Shown piece after piece: positions 5,350 to 10,847 of a stretch of DNA of 10,847 bases. Source of the stretch: Mucilaginibacter sp. (GTDB taxonomy: Bacteria > Bacteroidota > Bacteroidia > Sphingobacteriales > Sphingobacteriaceae). The translations under genes were made by a program, and so were the position numbers. The stretch covers positions 1 to 10,847 of the forward strand of contig JAICXZ010000042.1 of assembly GCA_025934475.1 (NCBI GenBank). Reading direction: 5' to 3'. The notes beneath the pieces are model-generated. The model was not told where the DNA came from and ran no database searches. It saw only the letters and a program-made list of their open reading frames with translations. How positions within the stretch are numbered: position 1 is the first letter of the stretch; the number at the start of each line of letters is the position of its first letter.

Positions 5350-8300
5350 TTATTCCGAACGCAGACTATTCACCGGATTTACTACCGCCGCTTTTATTGC
5401 ATGATAGCTGATTGTAATAACCGCCACGACGACCGCAAGTAATCCTGCCCCTGCAAACATCCACCATCGTATGCTGATGCGATAAGCAAATCCTTGCAGC
5501 CAATTATGCATCACGTACCATGCAATAGGCGAAACGATAAGAATGGAAAGTAATACCAGCTTTAGGAAATCTTTTGAAAGCAAGCCATTGATCGATGATA
5601 TACTTGCTCCCAGCACTTTTCTTATGCCAATCTCCTTAGTGCGTTGCTCTATGGTAAAAGCTGCCAATCCGAAAAGCCCCATGCCTGCTAATATAATAGT
5701 AATGATTGTAAATATGCTAAATATCGAGGCCAGCCGGTCCTCGGCTTTATATCGTGAATTAAACGCATCATCCATAAATGTGTAATCGAATGGTGTATCC
5801 GCATCGTGCTTTTTATAGATATTCTGAATTGCGCCAAGTAATGTTGGCAAATTGGTATGGGGTTTTATTTTCGCAAAAAGGTAAGATCCTCCCTGTGTTT
5901 TCCAATATTTAGCGGTATCGGCCAGTATCCAAAGGCCGATAGGTTCTATTGGATCCTCAAGGGAGCTAAAATTGAAATTTTTAACAACACCTGCCACCTC
6001 TGTATTTTTAGGTTCCGATTTAATATAACTGCCAACCGGATTTAAAGGCAAATGGAGAGCTTCAACAGCCAGTTCATTGAGCACAACCTTATTTCCTGTG
6101 CTCAAATTGTTATGAGCCAATGGCGGATATTTCCATTTGAGTCCAAGTAATTGGAAAAAATCCTTGTCGACAACAAGCGACGGAAGCGACACCGTTTCAT
6201 CTTTGGTTCTGCCGGGTATTCCAAACCTGTCGATATAAGAAAACATGCCATACCGGGATGTAGATACGTTGCTGACACCCGCTAATGTCCTGATTTCATG
6301 ATTAAAGACGGGGTAATTTTTGAAATCGCTGCCAACAGGTATCATAACCACATTATCACGATCAACACCGGTGTTTGTATGTCTGAAAAAGTAAAGCTGC
6401 CGGTCTATAACAATTCCGCAAATGATCAGCCCGACAGATATCGCGAACTGTAGTGTCGTAAAAATTTTGCGGATAGTGACACCTCCAGTTTGCTTACCCA
6501 TTTTTCCTTTAAGCGTAACAGCAGGTTTAAACGCCGACAAGACCAATGACGGATAGCTGCCCGAAACTATGACTGTGATCAGTAACAATCCGAATAGCAG
6601 CGCCAGAATAAGCGGGCTATAAAGGAAGGCATTATCTATTTTCAATTGCAGTATATTAAAAAATGCAGGTTTCAGCAGGCAACACAAGAAATACCCCAAT
6701 ACAAAGGATATGCTTGAAAAGAAGGCCGATTCGATATAGAATTGCAGTGCAATGCTCTTGCGGCTTGCCCCCGACACTTTACGTACCCCTATCTCTTTCG
6801 CCCGCAGCGTGGCCCTGGCGGTAGACAGGCTCATGTAATTAACCAGGGCAAGCGATAAGATCAATAGGGCCACTAAAGGAAATATAGTTAGGTACTTTAG
6901 GTTAGCATCATCCCAAGATCTGCCATTCAGATGCTGATCAACAATCGGCAACGCGGAATATATCGTTTTGGCATGATCTTTTTCGTGGATGAAAAGCGAT
7001 TTAAGGCCACGAGCTATTGCGGCTGTATCAGAACGATGTTTTAACAACAAATAGACATCAAAATTACCACCGCCCAATTTTTGATCGCCCAAATAAGGTT
7101 TAGCCTCTTTGGTGGCTATAAAGCCTGATAAGGATGCAACAAAATTGTATTGGATGGATGAATTAGAGGGGCAATTCTCCGACACACCTGTAACCAGGAA
7201 GGTCCGTGCACTATCGGTTTTAATTGTAAGCGTCTGGCCTACGGGATTTTCATTACCAAAATATTTTTTAGCAATATCTTTTGATATAACCACCGAAAAC
7301 GGTTTTGACAACACCTGTAAGGCCTGCCCGGCAAGTAGCTTAAAAGAAAAGAAATTGAAAAAGCCCGCATCTGCAAATACCAGCTTGTCCTCGGTAAATT
7401 TCCTTTCAGGCAATTTCGGGTTACTTACAACCACCGCCGACCCGAAATAATTCATGGTACGTATGTAATCTTCCACAACCGGGAGCGACTGTTTTATGAT
7501 CGGACCGGATATGTATGTCATTGGATTCAGGTCGCTTGAAGGACCATTAGTGTAGACATGTTCGTGAGGCTTGAATATTCTATCAGCATTTTTATGAAAA
7601 CGGTCATAGCTATGCTCGTGCGCTACGTACAGCATAATGAGCATACACACGGCTAATCCGGTTGCCAGGCCGGTAATATTGATAGCGCTGTAAAGCCTTT
7701 GGCGTATCATATTACGCCAGGCGATCTTTAAATAATTGCGAAACATAGTCATATGGTTGTTTTTTTCAGGAGACCACTTCAACGCGGCTTCATGATGTAA
7801 AACTACCGGCCTGTTTCCCGCAAAACGTTCCATTTTAGAAAATGGTCGCTCTTTTTTTAGATCGCTTTTGTATTTCACCGGGCTTTTGCCGGTCATTTGT
7901 TTGAAAGTTCGGTTAAATGTGGTTTTCGAATTGAAACCCGATTCAAATGCAATGCCTAGCAGGGTGATATGATCATAAGCAGGGTCCTGCATTTTGTGCA
8001 CCACATCCCGTATGCGGTATTCATTGATCAGGTCGCTGAAGTTTTTCTTCAGCGCCATATTGATGATCCGGGATAACTCATGAGCCGGCATATCCAACTG
8101 CTCAGCTAATGAGCTTACGTTGAGTTCGGGGTCCTGGTATAGCAGTTTGGTTTCTATCGTTTTCTTTAGCCAATTTCCCTTTTGCTTTAATGCTGCCGGG
8201 ATCGGTGACTTGAGGGATGTCTCCACAGACTCATCCATTCCGGGCTTGAAAAACACCACTACCCCCATCCGGATAACCATTGCCGCAAAAAGCAGATATA

Positions 8301-8889
8301 GGGGATAATAGGCTTGCTGGTCCAGAGTAAAGTGAAAAGCCAGATAATCGATCGCGCTCAGAGGTATCCATAAGAGCAATACAATGGCCAAATCTATGAT
8401 TAAGCGATCGAGCCAGCGCCATTCACGCCGGTAGCGATCACCCTCGCTAAATTTCAGGCTCTGGTAAAACCGCTCGATCAACTTGTGCGCCAGGTACAGG
8501 TAAGTGCCGACCGATATAAATGTTAATGGTTTTACTATGGAAGCAATTCCTGGCATCCAGATAACCTGTGCTAAAAGAACCGGTACCAAATGCAATAAAT
8601 CTTTTCGACGAAACTGGTTTTCGGGCCGAATAGCTTTCCTTACGTAAAAATACATAAGGGGTCCAAAAGCGAATGAAAATTGCAGGGGCAAAATCCATAG
8701 CCGAATATTGATGCTCAATATTCCGGCTATCCATAAGACCATCACGCCCAGCGCCAGGGCAAGAAACCGGTTAGCAGCGCGATTGATACTTTTTTTGAAC
8801 CATAGCTGCAAGCCAAATGTCAGCCCGACAAATAGTATTCCGAAGAACGCAATGTCAAAAGGGGTGATATGGAATATGTACGGTGCCAA
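5350..8889 (-). CDS. Membrane AraC-type regulator fused to a complete FtsX/MacB-type ABC permease
   Basis: An intact 1179-residue protein starting at TTG 8889; a stop lies four codons upstream and no ATG lies near. Its start [M]APYIFHIT matches the neighbouring locus. Residues about 10-215 hold about seven hydrophobic helices. Residues about 240-343 are an AraC-type HTH domain (LNVSSLAEQLDMPAHELSRI; ITLLGIAFESGFNSKTTFNRTFKQ; GKSPVKYKSD). The linker (344-379) has WSPEK at 372-376. The permease starts at M380/M382 (FRNYLKIAWRN): TM at about 400-421, periplasmic domain about 422-665, FtsX domain with helices about 668-690, 712-740 and 758-780, a second TM at about 808-828, a second periplasmic domain about 830-1050, and a last FtsX domain with EQRTKEIGIRKVLGAS at 1081-1096. 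The permease part alone is about 798 residues, normal for stand-alone MacB-like permeases of this phylum. No ATPase domain is present. The substrate is unknown. It follows the upstream permease gene by 30 bp, suggesting one transcript. Confidence 0.85.
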   Translation of the reverse strand: MAPYIFHITPFDIAFFGILFVGLTFGLQLWFKKSINRAANRFLALALGVMVLWIAGILSINIRLWILPLQFSFAFGPLMYFYVRKAIRPENQFRRKDLLHLVPVLLAQVIWMPGIASIVKPLTFISVGTYLYLAHKLIERFYQSLKFSEGDRYRREWRWLDRLIIDLAIVLLLWIPLSAIDYLAFHFTLDQQAYYPLYLLFAAMVIRMGVVVFFKPGMDESVETSLKSPIPAALKQKGNWLKKTIETKLLYQDPELNVSSLAEQLDMPAHELSRIINMALKKNFSDLINEYRIRDVVHKMQDPAYDHITLLGIAFESGFNSKTTFNRTFKQMTGKSPVKYKSDLKKERPFSKMERFAGNRPVVLHHEAALKWSPEKNNHMTMFRNYLKIAWRNMIRQRLYSAINITGLATGLAVCMLIMLYVAHEHSYDRFHKNADRIFKPHEHVYTNGPSSDLNPMTYISGPIIKQSLPVVEDYIRTMNYFGSAVVVSNPKLPERKFTEDKLVFADAGFFNFFSFKLLAGQALQVLSKPFSVVISKDIAKKYFGNENPVGQTLTIKTDSARTFLVTGVSENCPSNSSIQYNFVASLSGFIATKEAKPYLGDQKLGGGNFDVYLLLKHRSDTAAIARGLKSLFIHEKDHAKTIYSALPIVDQHLNGRSWDDANLKYLTIFPLVALLILSLALVNYMSLSTARATLRAKEIGVRKVSGASRKSIALQFYIESAFFSSISFVLGYFLCCLLKPAFFNILQLKIDNAFLYSPLILALLFGLLLITVIVSGSYPSLVLSAFKPAVTLKGKMGKQTGGVTIRKIFTTLQFAISVGLIICGIVIDRQLYFFRHTNTGVDRDNVVMIPVGSDFKNYPVFNHEIRTLAGVSNVSTSRYGMFSYIDRFGIPGRTKDETVSLPSLVVDKDFFQLLGLKWKYPPLAHNNLSTGNKVVLNELAVEALHLPLNPVGSYIKSEPKNTEVAGVVKNFNFSSLEDPIEPIGLWILADTAKYWKTQGGSYLFAKIKPHTNLPTLLGAIQNIYKKHDADTPFDYTFMDDAFNSRYKAEDRLASIFSIFTIITIILAGMGLFGLAAFTIEQRTKEIGIRKVLGASISSINGLLSKDFLKLVLLSILIVSPIAWYVMHNWLQGFAYRISIRWWMFAGAGLLAVVVAVITISYHAIKAAVVNPVNSLRSE

Positions 8890-8892
8890 ATA

Positions 8893-8904
8893 AGTTAATT
8901 AACT
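8893..8904. repeat. 12-bp palindrome AGTTAATTAACT just before the TTG start
   Basis: A perfect AT-rich 12-bp palindrome inside the 30-bp gap between two permease genes, ending 3 bp before the TTG start of the 5350-8889 gene. It could influence translation initiation or be bound by a protein, but such AT-rich palindromes are common by chance. Confidence 0.2.
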
Positions 8905-8919
8905 CATCAATGTTTAAAA

Positions 8920-10847
8920 TTATTCATTTCTCAATCCTTTCACCGGATTTGCCGCCGCCGACCGGATGGTTTGAAAGCTGATGGTGGCCAGTGCTATCAG
9001 CAAAGCTCCGGCACCGGCCAATACAAACACCCACAGGGTCATGTTAGTGTGGTAAACGAAATTCTGTAACCATTTATGCATAAAAAACCATGCTATAGGC
9101 GATGATATCAGTAGCGAAATAGCGATCAATATGACCACTTCTTTATTAAGCAGGGTTAATATGCTGGTCACGCTTGCGCCGAGCACTTTCCTGATGCTGA
9201 TCTCTTTGGTTCTTCTCTCGGTATTAAACATGGCCAGGCCGAACAGTCCCATACATGAAATAAAGATGGTGATCAGTGTTGCCGTCCTCATGAGCCATTG
9301 GGTTTGCTGATCGTTTTCGTATAGCTTCGCAATCGAATCGCCCAGGAAAGCATAATCGAAAGGCTCTTCCGGGTAAATTTTCTTCCATTCCTTCGCGACT
9401 CTGTTTGCCAATAGTGGTATATCGCCTTTCTGATACTCCGCCGGGGTAAGCTTTAAGGCAATCCCGATTTGAACTTTTGGATCATTTTCAATAACCACCG
9501 GCATTATCTGCTGATGGAACGAGTTCTCATAAAAGTCGGCTACCACCCCGACAATAGGGTAGGCTTTGTTTTGCGGGCCGGACAAAAGTTTGCCAATGGC
9601 TTGCTCAGGTTTGTTAAACCCCAGCGCTTTCACTGCGGTCACATTCAACAAGTACTCGCGTGCGCTATCACTATGAAGTAAATTGCGGCCGGCAACTATT
9701 TTCATATGATAAAATGGCACAAAGTTTTCATTCCCGGAATGTATGGAGGCCTCGAACTGTTTTTCATTGCTTCCCTGCAATTGTATGCCATTACCCATAT
9801 GTGCAAAGCCCATTGGCGGGAACGCTTCCGTTATCACCTGGTCGACGCCCGGCAATTGTTTTATTTTTTCGGCAAGCACTTTCATTTTCCCGGAATGGTC
9901 GCTCCAAAGACTTCTTAGGGTAATAATGTTGCTTGTTTTAAAACCCAATTCCTGGGTTTGCATGTAGTTTATCTGCTTCCCGATAACAATGGTGCCGATA
10001 ATGAAAATAAGCGAAATGGTAAACTGGACGACGATCAGGCTTTTACGCAGATAACCTTTATTATTTGTTCTTTCATTTATTTCACCCTTAAGGCTCGAAA
10101 CAGGCTTAAATGCAGCCAATAGCCGTGCCGGGTAAAAACCCGCCAGCAGCGTAGTGAAAACTGCGATGCCGGTAAGGAATATCCAGGTGGAGTATTGCGT
10201 AAGATCAAATTTTACGCCTGGCGGAATATATGCGGCAAACAAATTCAATACAGAACGTACAGATGCGACGGCTATGGCTACTGCCAGCAGGGCCAGGGCA
10301 AGCGTCTCAATTAAAAACTGGAAAAGAATGGTCCTTTTTCCACTCCCAAGCACCTTGCGTATTCCTATTTCTTTTGTTTTTTGTATCGACTGCGCGGTAG
10401 ACAAGTTGATAAAATTGACACATGCAATAAATAATATAAACATAGCCACCGCGCAAAGAATATACAATACATTCAGGTCAGCTTTCCTGCCTTCACCGCC
10501 ATACTCCAGGTGAAAGTGAATACTTGTAAACGGCCGGAGTTGCATGCGCACTTTCGTATGCGGGTCAGGGTCAAAATATTTTTTTATTAATGCAGGGAAC
10601 TGTTTGTCTACCTGTAACGGACTAACACCTGGAGATAATTTCACCAGTTCCTGGCTGCCATGATTCAGTATATGCCAATTATCAAGCGGAATTTGACTTT
10701 TTAAGACACTCTTGCTGATAGTACTGAATGATATAAAATCAGAGAAATCGAAATCGGAGTTTTTATTCCAATCCTTCAGGATGCCTGTAACTGTTACGGT
10801 AAGCGAATCATCGTAGGTTATGGTTCTGCCTATCATCTCGGCTGGCG
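8920..10847 (-). CDS. FtsX/MacB-type ABC permease, 5' end outside the window
   Basis: The frame is open to the right edge: three further complete codons (P-A-E) precede the first visible Met at 10836, so the gene continues outside and 641 complete codons are seen. Numbering from that Met, residues 1-120 are the end of the first MacB-like periplasmic domain. Helices at about 122-143, 170-195 and 215-235 with KTKEIGIRKVLGSG (153-166) form the first FtsX domain. A TM helix at about 264-286 leads into the second periplasmic domain (about 290-510). The last FtsX domain has helices at about 516-537, 565-588 and 601-620, with RRTKEISIRKVLGAS at 541-555, and ends NPVKGLRNE. About 150-180 permease residues are missing, and whether a membrane AraC domain precedes them, as in the next two genes, cannot be seen. 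It is probably the promoter-proximal member of the array here. Confidence 0.85.
   Translation of the reverse strand, partial: PAEMIGRTITYDDSLTVTVTGILKDWNKNSDFDFSDFISFSTISKSVLKSQIPLDNWHILNHGSQELVKLSPGVSPLQVDKQFPALIKKYFDPDPHTKVRMQLRPFTSIHFHLEYGGEGRKADLNVLYILCAVAMFILFIACVNFINLSTAQSIQKTKEIGIRKVLGSGKRTILFQFLIETLALALLAVAIAVASVRSVLNLFAAYIPPGVKFDLTQYSTWIFLTGIAVFTTLLAGFYPARLLAAFKPVSSLKGEINERTNNKGYLRKSLIVVQFTISLIFIIGTIVIGKQINYMQTQELGFKTSNIITLRSLWSDHSGKMKVLAEKIKQLPGVDQVITEAFPPMGFAHMGNGIQLQGSNEKQFEASIHSGNENFVPFYHMKIVAGRNLLHSDSAREYLLNVTAVKALGFNKPEQAIGKLLSGPQNKAYPIVGVVADFYENSFHQQIMPVVIENDPKVQIGIALKLTPAEYQKGDIPLLANRVAKEWKKIYPEEPFDYAFLGDSIAKLYENDQQTQWLMRTATLITIFISCMGLFGLAMFNTERRTKEISIRKVLGASVTSILTLLNKEVVILIAISLLISSPIAWFFMHKWLQNFVYHTNMTLWVFVLAGAGALLIALATISFQTIRSAAANPVKGLRNE

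Noticed and set aside
1..10847. CRISPR array, insertion sequence, tRNA or rRNA gene
   Set aside because: No regularly spaced direct repeats, transposase motifs, terminal repeats, or tRNA/rRNA-like sequence were seen; the long repeats present are paralogous coding regions.

Overview
The window looks like a chromosomal stretch from a Bacteroidetes bacterium, most likely Sphingobacteriaceae (Mucilaginibacter or Pedobacter type). The pointers are a large family of ATPase-less FtsX/MacB-type permeases, AraC-type regulators with a multi-helix membrane domain, near absence of Shine-Dalgarno sequences, and promoter boxes of the Bacteroidetes type (TAnnTTTG). This assignment is inference from style; no marker gene is present.

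Layout. Positions 1-79 hold the first 26 codons of a dihydrofolate-reductase-family (RibD C-terminal-like) protein on the minus strand, cut by the window edge. Positions 80-318 are a divergent intergenic region with inverted repeats. Two small membrane-protein genes follow on the plus strand (319-531 and 645-860), with hairpins after the first and a strong hairpin at 932-965 between the convergent genes. A small XRE-type helix-turn-helix regulator lies at 992-1285 on the minus strand. Then comes an intergenic region (1286-1514) with a perfect 15-bp inverted repeat.

Positions 1515-10847 are a tandem minus-strand array of three large FtsX/MacB-type permease genes, in transcription order: >10847-8920 (5' end outside the window), 8889-5350 (1179 residues) and 5183-1515 (1222 codons). 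The two complete loci are fusions. A seven-helix membrane domain is followed by an AraC-type DNA-binding domain, a conserved linker, and a full-length two-FtsX-domain permease. The result would be a transcription factor held at the membrane inside the same polypeptide as a permease. No ATPase gene is in the window.

The last locus is broken by one in-frame TAA at 2933-2931, directly after the conserved KEVGVRKVLGSS motif of the first FtsX domain. The frame is otherwise open on both sides for the full length expected from its neighbour. It is therefore a nonsense pseudogene, a recent split, or a sequence error.

How the genes might work together: the fused loci suggest a one-piece sensor, transporter and regulator, in which the state of the permease or its periplasmic domains could be passed to the cytoplasmic AraC domain. 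That is a hypothesis from domain order only. The small genes on the left have no visible functional link to the permease array.
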